From Saprospiraceae bacterium (lineage in GTDB: Bacteria; Bacteroidota; Bacteroidia; Chitinophagales; Saprospiraceae), in the NCBI GenBank assembly GCA_020629315.1, contig JAHDDO010000013.1, positions 34,689 to 98,688 on the forward strand: a DNA stretch of 64,000 bases, read 5' to 3'. The notes beneath the pieces were generated by a model that worked only from the letters and a program-made list of their open reading frames with translations, searched no databases and was not told the origin of the DNA. Of this stretch, positions 1-9,012 are shown in pieces. The stretch's first letter is position 1, and each line of letters begins with the position of its first letter. A program made the translations under genes and the position numbers.

Positions 1-391
1 GAGAGTTAAATCTGTCTAGTTGTACGATATGATAAGGCCAAGATAAGTTGTCTTTTTTTATTGCGTTTTTCCAACTTCGTTCATTGGTTTCTATAGCAAC
101 GCTTACTATTTCAAAGCCAGAGGCATTTTTATAAGCAAGTTGATTGTAATCCTTGTAAAGAGCCACAAGATCAGGACTTTCTTTTCTACACGGACCACAC
201 CATGAACCCCAAAAATCCAATAAGATATAATGACCACTTAAGTCAGCATTTGTATATGTGGAACCATCAATTAGTGTAGCTGTAAAATCTTGAAGATCTT
301 CTCCTTTTGAGAATTTAGGAAGCTTATATAGTTGCCAGGCTATCAAACCTAAGATGCCTAATCCTAATAGAATATTTAAAACTTTATTCAT
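1..391 (-). CDS. TlpA-like thioredoxin-fold protein (3' end outside window)
   Basis: The frame opens with ATG at 391 on the minus strand and runs off the left edge, giving 130 codons. The product starts with a hydrophobic segment (about residues 5-20), which is a signal anchor or uncleaved signal. A redoxin-type domain follows, with a WCGPC active site at residues 64-68 followed by RKESPD. This is the pattern of membrane-tethered TlpA/ResA-like thiol:disulfide oxidoreductases facing the periplasm. Such proteins usually reduce cytochrome maturation partners or other exported proteins, but the substrate here is unknown. The C-terminus is missing because of the window edge, not because the gene is broken. 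Confidence 0.85.
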   Translation of the reverse strand, partial: MNKVLNILLGLGILGLIAWQLYKLPKFSKGEDLQDFTATLIDGSTYTNADLSGHYILLDFWGSWCGPCRKESPDLVALYKDYNQLAYKNASGFEIVSVAIETNERSWKNAIKKDNLSWPYHIVQLDRFNS

Positions 392-461
392 GGCCATTGA
401 TTTACCTAAAAAACAAGCACCTATAGATATAGTTTCGGAAAGATAAGGTATATGACCGGAC

Positions 462-1547
462 TCAGACTTTTCTTTTTCGTTTTATCCAAACTTGACGTAT
501 CCAAGTGGGAATGATAATTACGCCGATTATTAGATATGGATAATAGGTAATAATTCGCCAAATCAAAGCTATAATAGTTCCAATTCCTTTAGGTACGAAG
601 TCTTTGTAAAAACCATAAAAAGCCCATTCTGAGAACCCAGCACCCCCAGGGGTAGGAAAAAACTGGGCTATAGAATGCATTAGTTCGGACCGGCTAAATA
701 GCAAATTGAAGTTATAAAAGCTTGGTTCAATATTGTGAACGATGGCCATAATAATAACCACAATAGCCAGAAACCTACAGAGCCAAGCTACAAAGGTTAA
801 TAATGCAATTTTTAAATGATAAACAAATGGCTCCTTACGTATTTCTGAGGCTGTGATCTTAAGTTCATCAGCCGTTTTGAACAAACCTTCTTTAAACCTT
901 TTTAAGAATGGAATTCTTGCTAAAGCCCTAATGATCGTGGAAAATATAGACGGTTTAAAAATGCCTACAAGCATAAACACACCATATACAAACATAAATG
1001 CATATAAGCCCCACATTGTATTTCTAAAAGTGCTTATCAAAGCGGGGGTGTCGTTAGCAGCTCGTATACCGAGGTCTCCCCAGTATATGTACAAAAGAGG
1101 AATAGTAATAAGAAAAAAGAAGGTATCTACAATTACAGAGTATAAGACAAGTGCCACTGTTTTAGCGCCAGATAATCGCTCTTGCGCTAGCAAGAAAAGA
1201 GCTACTGCAGAGCCACCCAAAGAAGTAGGAGAAACAGCAGAAGCAAATTCCCAAATAAAAATGAGCTGTATAGATTTTCGCCACTTAAAAAAGTGTCCAG
1301 ATAAAATTTTAAGTCGCCATGACATGGCAATATGCCTGATAACATAAAGCACTATGGAGATGAACAAAAACCCAAAAGTGTATCCATTCCACTTTATCGA
1401 AAGAAAATCTTCAACGTTGAATTGTCTGTATACCAAATATAGAACGGCACCTAAGCCCAGTAATATTGGATATATTACCTTACGGATACTTAAAGAGTCA
1501 TGGATTTCCCCCTGTTCTTTACTTTCTATACTTTGTTCTTTAGCCAT
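462..1547 (-). CDS. UPF0104/YbhN-type integral membrane protein (LPG synthase transmembrane-region family)
   Basis: This 361-residue protein has about eight hydrophobic segments. It carries the family signatures of a conserved SPTSLGG segment in the middle and a FFPTPGGAGFSEWAF-like segment near the C-terminus. These match the lysylphosphatidylglycerol-synthase N-terminal membrane domain (PF03706, YbhN/AglD2-like), here without the soluble aminoacyl-transferase half. Members are proposed to move lipids or lipid-linked compounds across the inner membrane; the substrate cannot be read from the sequence. It starts at ATG 1547 and is transcribed away from the Nfu gene. A TAGTTTTG box at 1610-1617 on the minus strand fits its promoter. 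Confidence 0.8.
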   Translation of the reverse strand: MAKEQSIESKEQGEIHDSLSIRKVIYPILLGLGAVLYLVYRQFNVEDFLSIKWNGYTFGFLFISIVLYVIRHIAMSWRLKILSGHFFKWRKSIQLIFIWEFASAVSPTSLGGSAVALFLLAQERLSGAKTVALVLYSVIVDTFFFLITIPLLYIYWGDLGIRAANDTPALISTFRNTMWGLYAFMFVYGVFMLVGIFKPSIFSTIIRALARIPFLKRFKEGLFKTADELKITASEIRKEPFVYHLKIALLTFVAWLCRFLAIVVIIMAIVHNIEPSFYNFNLLFSRSELMHSIAQFFPTPGGAGFSEWAFYGFYKDFVPKGIGTIIALIWRIITYYPYLIIGVIIIPTWIRQVWIKRKRKV

Positions 1548-1609
1548 GTAATGGTTTAGCTGCTTTATAACGCCGAAGAAGAAAGGAATGTTTTGTTAGT
1601 ACGATCGCG

Positions 1610-1617
1610 CAAAACTA
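1610..1617 (-). promoter_or_regulatory. Putative -7 box for the UPF0104 gene
   Basis: On the minus strand the bases read TAGTTTTG, an exact match to the Bacteroidota -7 consensus TAnnTTTG. It lies about 63 bases before the ATG at 1547. I do not see a well-spaced -33 TTG, so this rests on the -7 match and its place in the divergent intergenic region. Confidence 0.35.
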
Positions 1618-1632
1618 AAACTATTTACGTTG

Positions 1633-1640
1633 TATCTTCG
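1633..1640 (+). promoter_or_regulatory. Putative -7 box for the Nfu gene
   Basis: TATCTTCG is one mismatch from TAnnTTTG and lies 25 bases before the ATG at 1666, in the divergent gap. No clear -33 element is seen at normal spacing. Confidence 0.3.
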
Positions 1641-1665
1641 TTTAGTAACTCATAATTAAAATTTT

Positions 1666-2277
1666 ATGGAATCAATAACTAAGAGTCCGGTAATGCTTTA
1701 CACAGAGCAAACGCCTAATCCAGAATCATTAAAGTATGTAACAAATAGAATGTTATATAAGGGAACGGCAGATTTTAGAACACCGGATCTAGCTACGGAA
1801 TGGTCTCCTTTAGCCACGGCTCTTTTTGAATTGCCTTATGTTAAGGGTGTATATATATGCAATAACTTCGTTACCATTTCGAAAGAAATGAATTATGCGT
1901 GGGAGGATATAATGCTTCCTTTAAAGGAGTTTATAAAATCATATATAGAAGAAGGGAAAGAGATCCTAAAACCGGGCTTTGATGAAGCGATGCGGAAAAT
2001 TGAAGAGGAGCGTGGTGCAGGATATGAATACTCAGAGGAAGATGCAGAACTAGTCAAAAAGATCAGAGAACTTATCGACACGTATGTAAAGCCAGCTGTA
2101 GAAATGGATGGGGGCAACATCGAGTTTAAGTCATTTAATGCAGGTGTAGTAACTGTGGTTTTACAAGGTTCTTGTAGTGGTTGTCCATCGTCTACGGTAA
2201 CCTTAAAATCGGGGATTGAAGGAATGTTAAAGCGCATGGTGCCTCAAGTACAGGAGGTAGTGGCAGAAATGGGGTAA
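1666..2277 (+). CDS. Nfu-type iron-sulfur cluster carrier protein
   Basis: The 203-residue protein has two domains. The N-terminal part (about 12-100, beginning YTEQTPNPESLKYV) is a Nfu N-terminal domain like that of mitochondrial NFU1. The C-terminal part (about 125-200) is a NifU-like thioredoxin-fold domain with the CxxC motif CSGC at residues 170-173, which holds a bridging [4Fe-4S] cluster in the dimer. The family passes Fe-S clusters from the assembly scaffold to target apoproteins in the cytosol. The stop codon overlaps the next start by one base (TAATG), so the gene is probably translationally coupled to the inositol-monophosphatase gene, although no functional link is obvious. Confidence 0.92.
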   Translation: MESITKSPVMLYTEQTPNPESLKYVTNRMLYKGTADFRTPDLATEWSPLATALFELPYVKGVYICNNFVTISKEMNYAWEDIMLPLKEFIKSYIEEGKEILKPGFDEAMRKIEEERGAGYEYSEEDAELVKKIRELIDTYVKPAVEMDGGNIEFKSFNAGVVTVVLQGSCSGCPSSTVTLKSGIEGMLKRMVPQVQEVVAEMG

Positions 2278-3080
2278 TGGATTTTTTAAATAGACAATTT
2301 CTTTCTGAAATAGAAAACATTTCTTGCCTGGCAGGTGAGTTTATTGCTGCTGAGTTTGGCACGGTGGGAAGCGATGATATTGAGGTAAAATCACTCAATA
2401 GCTTAGTTAGTTATGTTGATAAAAAAGCAGAAGAAATAATTGTTGATAAATTAAGCACACTGTTGCCTGATGCAGCCTTTATTACTGAAGAAGATACCGT
2501 AGATCAAGGAGAGGACAAGCAATACACGTGGATTATTGACCCACTGGATGGAACAACAAACTTTTTAACAGGGATTCCTCACTTTTCGGTTAGCATAGCT
2601 TTAGCAAATAAAAAAGGTATAATTGCAGGTGTTGTTTATGACGTCATGCGAAAGGAATTATTTTCAGCTAGTAAGGGTGGGGGATTTATGATAAATGGAG
2701 TGGCTTCTAAAAGCTTACAGTCTAAACCTCTATCTGAAGCTATAATTGTGACGGGTTTTCCATATGCCAAAAACCACGATTTTAAGAAAACGCTAGAAGT
2801 GGTTGCTTATTTTTTAGAAAACGCTAGAGGTTTTCGACGATTAGGTTCGGCAGCTTTGGACCTTGCATATGTAGCTACAGGGCGCTTAGATCTATATTAT
2901 GAATCAAATTTGAACATTTGGGACATTGCAGCAGGCGTGCTTCTTGTAGAAGAGGCAGGCGGTCAGGTTATTGATTATCAAGGTGGATCTTCCTTTTTGG
3001 AAAGAGGAGAAATAATTGCTGGGCATGCTGGGTTAGTAAGTCAAGCGGCACCTGAAATTCAAAAACACTTTCTCACTTAG
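2277..3080 (+). CDS. suhB: Inositol monophosphatase family protein
   Basis: The 267-residue length is typical of the family. Metal-site motifs are present: an acidic EED around residues 70-72, DPLDGTTNF from about residue 88, and WDIAAG around 215-220. These define the Li+-sensitive, Mg2+-dependent phosphatases, which include SuhB (inositol-1-phosphatase) and CysQ (3'-phosphoadenosine 5'-phosphate phosphatase). Sequence alone does not settle the substrate. A CysQ-like role would be relevant because the EPS locus in this window should generate PAP through sulfotransferases. The generic SuhB label is the safer call. Start is ATG 2277, overlapping the Nfu stop. Confidence 0.85.
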   Translation: MDFLNRQFLSEIENISCLAGEFIAAEFGTVGSDDIEVKSLNSLVSYVDKKAEEIIVDKLSTLLPDAAFITEEDTVDQGEDKQYTWIIDPLDGTTNFLTGIPHFSVSIALANKKGIIAGVVYDVMRKELFSASKGGGFMINGVASKSLQSKPLSEAIIVTGFPYAKNHDFKKTLEVVAYFLENARGFRRLGSAALDLAYVATGRLDLYYESNLNIWDIAAGVLLVEEAGGQVIDYQGGSSFLERGEIIAGHAGLVSQAAPEIQKHFLT

Positions 3081-3099
3081 TCGATGATTATAGCGACTA
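3078..3099 (+). terminator. Possible weak hairpin terminator after the phosphatase gene
   Basis: TAGTCG (3078-3083) pairs with CGACTA (3094-3099) around a 10-base loop, starting at the stop codon. A T-rich stretch (GCTTTTCT) follows about 8 bases later rather than directly, so termination would be weak. Confidence 0.3.
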
Positions 3100-3147
3100 G
3101 CTATATGCTTTTCTAAAATTTACATTTTATTTAGCCATTTTTAGCAT

Positions 3148-4389
3148 ATGAATATGCTAGAAAGCATACGAATAGCTTTACGATCTATTCGGAATAATTT
3201 TTTACGTTCCTTTCTCACACTAATGATTATAGCAGTGGGGATCACCTGTCTTGTTGGAATATTGACAGCGATTGACACTATTTTATTATCTATGTCAGAC
3301 TCCTTCAACAAACTAGGGGCTAATTCATTCAATATCAGACCCACTTATGAAACAGTTAAAGGTAGAAGGCATGGAAGACGAAAACGTGTAGCAGATGTCA
3401 TTAGCTTTGAACAAGCCAAACGCTTTAAGGAGCAATTTGAAAATAAAGGAGCTCAAGTTTCTATTTCTGTGCGCTGCGGCGCAAACAACCTTATCTCGAA
3501 TGGAGATAAAAAGACAAACCCAACGGTCATGATAGATGGGGTTGATGAAAATTATTTAGGGGTTTCTTCTTTTGATATTAGTGAGGGCAGAAATTTTTCT
3601 AAACATGAAGTGAACGCTGGCAGTTACGTTGCAATAATAGGAGAAGAAATTTTGAAAAAACTCTTTTCTGGAAACGAGAAAGAAGCTGTTCAAAATAACA
3701 TTAAGATCAATGGTAAAAAGTATAAGGTCTTAGCTACTCTGGCTAGCAAAGGAAGCTCGTTGAACAATAGCAGTGATCGTCGAATTTTTATTCCTTTGGA
3801 AAATGCCAAACAACTATTTGTTCTTCCCGAAACCAATTATCAAATTACAGCCAGTGTTGAGAATACTGCATTGATGGTAGATGCTGTTTCTCAAGCTACT
3901 GGAGTTATGAGAGGAGTACGTAAGCTTAAAGCATATCAGGAAAATGATTTTACCATAAATAAGAGTGATGGCATTCTCAACAGACTTAAGGAAATGACGA
4001 CAGAAATTAGATTGGCTTCTGTTCTCATTGCTTTAATGACCTTGATGGGAGCTTCAATAGGATTAATGAATATAATGTTAGTTTCTGTAACAGAAAGAAC
4101 AAAGGAAATAGGAGTCAGGAAAGCATTAGGTGCGCCCAAATCAGCCATTGTCTATCAGTTCTTAATTGAAGCAGTAGTAATCTGTCTTGTTGGGGGATTA
4201 GTAGGTATTGTCTTGGGCTTACTAATGGGTTATTTAGTGGCAACTTTTGTTGGAGGGAGCTTCATTGCACCTATTGAGTGGATGGTTTTAGGGATAGTTG
4301 TTTGTATTATAGTGGGGATAGTTTCAGGTATATATCCTGCATTAAAGGCATCTCGATTAGACCCTGTTGAAGCCTTGCGATATGAATAA
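3148..4389 (+). CDS. MacB/FtsX-type ABC transporter permease
   Basis: The 413-residue protein has one N-terminal membrane segment (about residues 18-40), a large periplasmic MacB-PCD domain (about 45-270), and three C-terminal membrane segments forming an FtsX domain. The signature VTERTKEIGVRKALGAPKSAIVYQFLIEA lies between the first two of these; its core residues are E-I-G-x-R-K-A-x-G-A. This is the mechanotransmission subunit of type VII ABC systems (MacB, LolCE relatives). No ATPase gene is adjacent, so its partner must be elsewhere. A second ATG lies two codons downstream (3154). The gene ends inside the shared terminator stem. Confidence 0.88.
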   Translation: MNMLESIRIALRSIRNNFLRSFLTLMIIAVGITCLVGILTAIDTILLSMSDSFNKLGANSFNIRPTYETVKGRRHGRRKRVADVISFEQAKRFKEQFENKGAQVSISVRCGANNLISNGDKKTNPTVMIDGVDENYLGVSSFDISEGRNFSKHEVNAGSYVAIIGEEILKKLFSGNEKEAVQNNIKINGKKYKVLATLASKGSSLNNSSDRRIFIPLENAKQLFVLPETNYQITASVENTALMVDAVSQATGVMRGVRKLKAYQENDFTINKSDGILNRLKEMTTEIRLASVLIALMTLMGASIGLMNIMLVSVTERTKEIGVRKALGAPKSAIVYQFLIEAVVICLVGGLVGIVLGLLMGYLVATFVGGSFIAPIEWMVLGIVVCIIVGIVSGIYPALKASRLDPVEALRYE

Positions 4390-4417
4390 AAAGAGAGGCC
4401 ATTATGACCTCTCTTTT
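4389..4417. terminator. Bidirectional intrinsic terminator between convergent genes
   Basis: AAAAGAGAGG (4389-4398) is perfectly complementary to CCTCTCTTTT (4408-4417) around a 9-base loop. The stem ends in A-runs and T-runs on both strands. It sits between the permease gene (plus) and the secreted-protein gene (minus) and can serve both. Confidence 0.75.
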
Positions 4418-4422
4418 CACAC

Positions 4423-6573
4423 TTATGTTTTTATCATTTTTTGATGAAGTATCACCTCATTATTTTTCTCTACTTTGACAATAAACACCCCTTTTTCAAT
4501 TAATGTAAATTGTTGGTCCAACGATATCCGTTGTTTTCCTTTTGAAACAGAGTAAGCCCTTTTACCCAGTAATTTTCCTGTTATATCAGATATAGAAATA
4601 CTGACATCAGTGGCTTCAGGCGCGTCGATATCAAGAAATAATCTTTCTTTGAATGGATTGGGATAAACGAGAATTTCCCAAGTGTCATACGACCTGTTTC
4701 CTGTTTCAAGTTTTTCTTCCGATTCATCAAAATAGCTGGTAAGATCTCCTCTTAACACACCAAGGAAATTTGCACCCACTAAATTGGAATCCAATGTTAC
4801 ATTAATATGACATGCATTTTCAATATCGGACATATCCTTTTCAGGATCTAAAAGTATCCATGGTTCTGTCAGAACATTTTCATCATTTGGATCTCTTACA
4901 ATCCTGAAAAGATCATAGTAATCATCGTAGTTAATTTTGCCATCAAAATTCATATCTGCTGCAAGCATGAAATACGGGTCTTCCGTCTCAAAGTCTCCGT
5001 TAATATAATCACGAAGTAAGAACGCATCTTGGATGGTAACCCGTTCTTCTGGGTAATCCTCCTTATATGCATTTACAGTGAATAATATATCATTTTGGAG
5101 AGTCTGGAAAACATACGAACCATTTGATTCTGTGGTAATTGTTTTTTCATAGAAGTCAAACAAGGTGTCTTGCATTTCTGTATAATGTGCAAGCGTATCT
5201 ATTATATAAATTAGTACACCATTATAGTTGTAGAAACTATCTACGATTTCTTCAGTGTATTGAGTATCTATCCAATTGATAATATGCTCAAATTTTTCAT
5301 TGCTTTTTATTCGAACGGCTGTTTCAGCCATTTGATCCCCTAAGCTATTAGTGACAATACCAGAAAGACTAAATCCTTGTGTTTCTATTTCAGGTTCACA
5401 ATTTGGAATATTAGCCGCATTATTTTGAATGACTAACTCCACCACGCAATAGCTTTGATTTCCGTAGGGATCAGTTACATACATGCGGAGTTCATTCGTG
5501 CCAACGTGGGCACATGTAAATATTGCGCTAGTGCTATCAATATCTTCTGAAAATGAAAATTGTAACGGACCATAATTACAAGGATGGTAGCTGCCATGAT
5601 CAAAATCGGAAGCCCAGATTTCAACCATCCCATCTTCTGGCACACCATCCCCATTTTCATCCATTGGCATTAAAGCAGTAACCACACTCATTAAACAGTA
5701 GGGAACAGGAGTTGAATTATCTTTTACGTTTACATCAACGTAACAAAACTCTTTGGACCCGCATCCATATGCGATGGTAAATTTTACTGTTGTTTTGCCT
5801 ATTGGATAAATACCACTTGCATCTGATCCAGGCTGATCTGCATATGGTGAATTATGTGTTATAGTAAATCCACTAGAACAATTACCTTCCGATATTTCAG
5901 GGACAGGTACCGTAACATATTCGTCTTCGCAATTATAAGCACCCACTTGGATTTCGTCGATGCATTGTACAGTTGGTTCATCATTATTCGAAATCTTTAT
6001 TTCTTGTGTAAACTGAAACGAACCAGGACTTCCATATCCAAGATCCGGATTATAAGTACACCAATCAATGACTGTCCAAGTTCTAAGAAGTTTTTTGCAT
6101 CCTGGACCAAGGTGGAATAACATGTCGCTTTTGTTTGTGCCAATCAAACTACATTCAATATAGTCATGCTCTGGGGATCCTGTTTCAGAAGGGTCTGTAT
6201 TAGGATCACAACCTTCTAATAACAAGGGACTTTCCGGCCATTCAATATTGTCTTCATCAAATACCCCACCTTCAATATGGATAATTTGATGACAACTGAC
6301 CACATTCCAGTTTTCATCCTCTACTGTCCATTTCCTCTTTATATAACCTACGTTACAACTATTTGTATGCCATGTAACAACGGGCTCTCCCGCATCTACA
6401 TAATCCCAACCATTCCAATAACTTGCATTTCCGAACTCAGAGAGATCCCAAAGTTCAGCATCGCAATCCACCCAAACATCATCTGGGCAATAAATGGCAA
6501 TTCCATGAAGAAAATATGACGAAAAGAAGAAGATAAGGGATACCAATCCCTTGATTGAAGTTGTAGTTTTCAT
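4423..6573 (-). CDS. Secreted multidomain protein with T9SS type A sorting domain and dockerin-like segment
   Basis: This 716-residue protein has an N-terminal signal peptide (about residues 1-27). Cysteine-containing, HYR-like beta-sandwich regions follow, including segments reading DNSTPVPYC and a GTNELRMYVTDPYGNQSYC pattern. Next comes a carboxypeptidase-regulatory-like domain (about 405-520). An AADMNFDGKINYDDY segment resembles an EF-hand/dockerin calcium loop (about 555-570). The last 85 residues (from YPNPFKERLFLDI) are a type A C-terminal sorting domain that directs export by the type IX system. Architectures like this are common in Saprospiria. The role is likely extracellular or surface-attached; no catalytic motif is visible. 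Confidence 0.75.
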   Translation of the reverse strand: MKTTTSIKGLVSLIFFFSSYFLHGIAIYCPDDVWVDCDAELWDLSEFGNASYWNGWDYVDAGEPVVTWHTNSCNVGYIKRKWTVEDENWNVVSCHQIIHIEGGVFDEDNIEWPESPLLLEGCDPNTDPSETGSPEHDYIECSLIGTNKSDMLFHLGPGCKKLLRTWTVIDWCTYNPDLGYGSPGSFQFTQEIKISNNDEPTVQCIDEIQVGAYNCEDEYVTVPVPEISEGNCSSGFTITHNSPYADQPGSDASGIYPIGKTTVKFTIAYGCGSKEFCYVDVNVKDNSTPVPYCLMSVVTALMPMDENGDGVPEDGMVEIWASDFDHGSYHPCNYGPLQFSFSEDIDSTSAIFTCAHVGTNELRMYVTDPYGNQSYCVVELVIQNNAANIPNCEPEIETQGFSLSGIVTNSLGDQMAETAVRIKSNEKFEHIINWIDTQYTEEIVDSFYNYNGVLIYIIDTLAHYTEMQDTLFDFYEKTITTESNGSYVFQTLQNDILFTVNAYKEDYPEERVTIQDAFLLRDYINGDFETEDPYFMLAADMNFDGKINYDDYYDLFRIVRDPNDENVLTEPWILLDPEKDMSDIENACHINVTLDSNLVGANFLGVLRGDLTSYFDESEEKLETGNRSYDTWEILVYPNPFKERLFLDIDAPEATDVSISISDITGKLLGKRAYSVSKGKQRISLDQQFTLIEKGVFIVKVEKNNEVILHQKMIKT

Positions 6574-6656
6574 GTCGATCCTTTTAAATATATATTTTAT
6601 ATATTACAATAAAATTACATATATAAATCGTTGACACAAAATTTTTTCTGAAAATC

Positions 6657-6667
6657 GGGGTTTCCCC
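6657..6667 (-). terminator. Possible short GC-rich terminator after porZ
   Basis: On the minus strand GGGG-AAA-CCCC follows the porZ stop codon by about 9 bases, and GATTTTC comes after it. The stem is only 4 bp with a tight loop and the T-tract is short, so this is a weak call. Confidence 0.35.
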
Positions 6668-6675
6668 TGAGGCTT

Positions 6676-8973
6676 TTATCTGACGATTAAAACCTTAGTT
6701 ACATGGGTGTCAATATCACTAAAAGTATCTGTTGTAGATGTAAAAACTAAGTATACCCCAGAGGCAGCTTTATTACCATTATAATCCATACCATTCCAAA
6801 TAGCTTGTCCTCCTAAAGCTGTTGTTTCATAAACTAAAAGTCCATTTACATCCGTGATCTTGACATTGACGTCCTCAGCCAATCCCTTGATAGCAATTGG
6901 TCCATTATAGTCAGGAGTAACTGGATTTGGAAAAGCATAAATATTACTTGAGTGTGTTCTCGGCCCATTCGTAGCTTCTGTTCGTATAGAAAGTAGCCCT
7001 TTATCAGTAGCTACATACATTAAACCCTGAGAGCCATCATAGACTAAATCAATGATACTGTCATCAAAGAGTGGGCTATTTTCGGAGGTATAATGATAGA
7101 TTTGATTTTCTGTATCTGGTGACAAAATGAAAACGCCATTTTTGGTACCCACCCACATCCTATTCGCACCATCAAATACCATGCTTCGTATATCTTCTGT
7201 AGCCAATAGAATAGCATTAATTCCATCTTGTTGTACGATTCTTCTGTCACCTAAACAATCAAATTCAAATACATTAGACCCACAATTAAATGCTACAGGG
7301 CCTACTCGTGTGCCTAGCCAAACAGTACCCTCTCTATCGGTTTCAATGCTAAACGACTTTTCAGCCTCTATTTCGCTATTACTTCGCCCTAAAAGTACAA
7401 CATCATTTGGCGAAGTATAAGAATCACCTTCATCAAAAACCATAATTCCTCCACCAAGGCCTTCAACCAAAATCCATTTTCTTCCTGAAGGATCTATCGT
7501 TATCGCGGCTAATTTGGTAGACTCTTCAATAGGAAAACTAATCCATTCGCCTTCATTTGTATAGACTGATAAAGGTTCTCCTGCTAGGTGATTACTGACC
7601 CAAAGGTTCCCATTATTATCATAGGCAAGTCCTGAGATTCTAGTTCTTTGTCCGTCACCTACTGAGCCCTGTAAACTACTATTGTCTTTGTCATGAAGAG
7701 TATAGCTGTCCTCTTCATAGTTGTACTCGATAAGGCCACTATAAAAACTACCCATCATTACTATGGGTTCTGTAGGGTGAGAAGCAATAGTAAATAAGTT
7801 GACGAGTAGATTATCATCTATAAAACTATTGTTTCTCCGATTTTCATTGGTCCAAGTCCCATCAGGCTCTAGTATATAAAACCCATCTTGGTTAAAACTA
7901 TACACGTAATTATCATTGACACCTCCAGAAACAATAAAAAGACGATCACCCACTAATTTCATTTCACTTATACTTTCACTAAATGGGCCTGGAGGCGTTA
8001 TAGTCTTACAAGATCCATTTTCTAGGTAACGTATATTGGAATAATCATCCGCAATCCATAGTACTCCGTTTTGATCTTGAATTGCATCATTGGTTGATGC
8101 TGTACAATTCTCTTCAATAGAAATTAGATTATTTTCTTGAAGGGTGTGTAGTCCAATGTTATTTATATCATTTGTATACGTGCCTACTAGAATTTCTTCA
8201 TTGTAGATACTTAGAAATCTAATTTCTTCATCCAACTCAAATGCATACTCTAGCTCGAAGCCATCTTCAGTACCAGAGAACACTTTGTCAGCAGTACCTA
8301 AGAACAACCTTCCGTCCTTTATAGCCAGAGATCTACATTCATATAGTGCTTCTAAACCATCCACTTCACTATAATAACGCCAGACGGTAAAATCTGCAGG
8401 ATTAAGATTACTGTTGAGGTCGAAAGAATATAAACCATCTTCAGTAGCCATAAAGATGATACTATTTATGATTTTGACGTCAGTTAAAGCAACGCTTGTA
8501 AAACATGTAAAACCAAAATTTTCTTCTTCCAGATTATACTGCACTAAGCCAAAGTTGGTGGCTAAATAGACGAAGTCACCTTGTGTATCAAGGCTATTTA
8601 TTTCTCGAGAGCCAGTAATATTTGCGTTTGTAAATAAATCAGAAACGTACTGAATTTCAGAACCTGATAATATGTCAAGCTTTCCATTGGAATAAGCAAG
8701 TATTAAGGTTTCTTTCTCTTGGTTATATTGTAAAGCTGAAATTCCAACGTCACTTAAGCCATTCACCTTGTCCATGAAACTCATGCTGAAATCAGACTTA
8801 TCGATTACAATAAGTCCAAACTCAGAAGCATAGTATACCTTTTCTTGACTTTGGCTCACTGCGATTCCTCTTTTTGTCGGAAGATGGGATCGCCACTCTC
8901 CAATAGCTAGTTGATCTTGCGCTGAAAGAGGGACAATAAATAGTAAAAGCAGTATTTGATATAGCAGTTTCAT
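6676..8973 (-). CDS. porZ: PorZ-like type IX secretion system protein
   Basis: The 765-residue protein has a signal peptide (about 1-18). The mature N-terminus reads IGEWRSHLPTKRGIAVSQS, followed by VYYASEFGLIVID and VNGLSD, which is the pattern of the PorZ N-terminal beta-propeller. Repeated propeller blades follow (two-component-regulator-like repeats such as LWVSNHLAG, VWLGTRVG, MWVGTKNGVF and MYVATDKGLL). A C-terminal sorting domain begins near FPNPVTPDYNGP. In Porphyromonas, PorZ is a surface component of the attachment complex that delivers anionic LPS to cargo proteins processed by PorU. It is encoded last in a leftward run with dnaN and nadD. Confidence 0.8.
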   Translation of the reverse strand: MKLLYQILLLLFIVPLSAQDQLAIGEWRSHLPTKRGIAVSQSQEKVYYASEFGLIVIDKSDFSMSFMDKVNGLSDVGISALQYNQEKETLILAYSNGKLDILSGSEIQYVSDLFTNANITGSREINSLDTQGDFVYLATNFGLVQYNLEEENFGFTCFTSVALTDVKIINSIIFMATEDGLYSFDLNSNLNPADFTVWRYYSEVDGLEALYECRSLAIKDGRLFLGTADKVFSGTEDGFELEYAFELDEEIRFLSIYNEEILVGTYTNDINNIGLHTLQENNLISIEENCTASTNDAIQDQNGVLWIADDYSNIRYLENGSCKTITPPGPFSESISEMKLVGDRLFIVSGGVNDNYVYSFNQDGFYILEPDGTWTNENRRNNSFIDDNLLVNLFTIASHPTEPIVMMGSFYSGLIEYNYEEDSYTLHDKDNSSLQGSVGDGQRTRISGLAYDNNGNLWVSNHLAGEPLSVYTNEGEWISFPIEESTKLAAITIDPSGRKWILVEGLGGGIMVFDEGDSYTSPNDVVLLGRSNSEIEAEKSFSIETDREGTVWLGTRVGPVAFNCGSNVFEFDCLGDRRIVQQDGINAILLATEDIRSMVFDGANRMWVGTKNGVFILSPDTENQIYHYTSENSPLFDDSIIDLVYDGSQGLMYVATDKGLLSIRTEATNGPRTHSSNIYAFPNPVTPDYNGPIAIKGLAEDVNVKITDVNGLLVYETTALGGQAIWNGMDYNGNKAASGVYLVFTSTTDTFSDIDTHVTKVLIVR

Positions 8974-9012
8974 TGGATAACTTAACGACTTACTAACGGA
9001 TAACTTTTTAAG

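Noticed and set aside
853..1347. 164-codon plus-strand frame opposite the UPF0104 gene
   Set aside because: It lies wholly antisense to a clear membrane-protein gene, and its translation is low-complexity with no family pattern.
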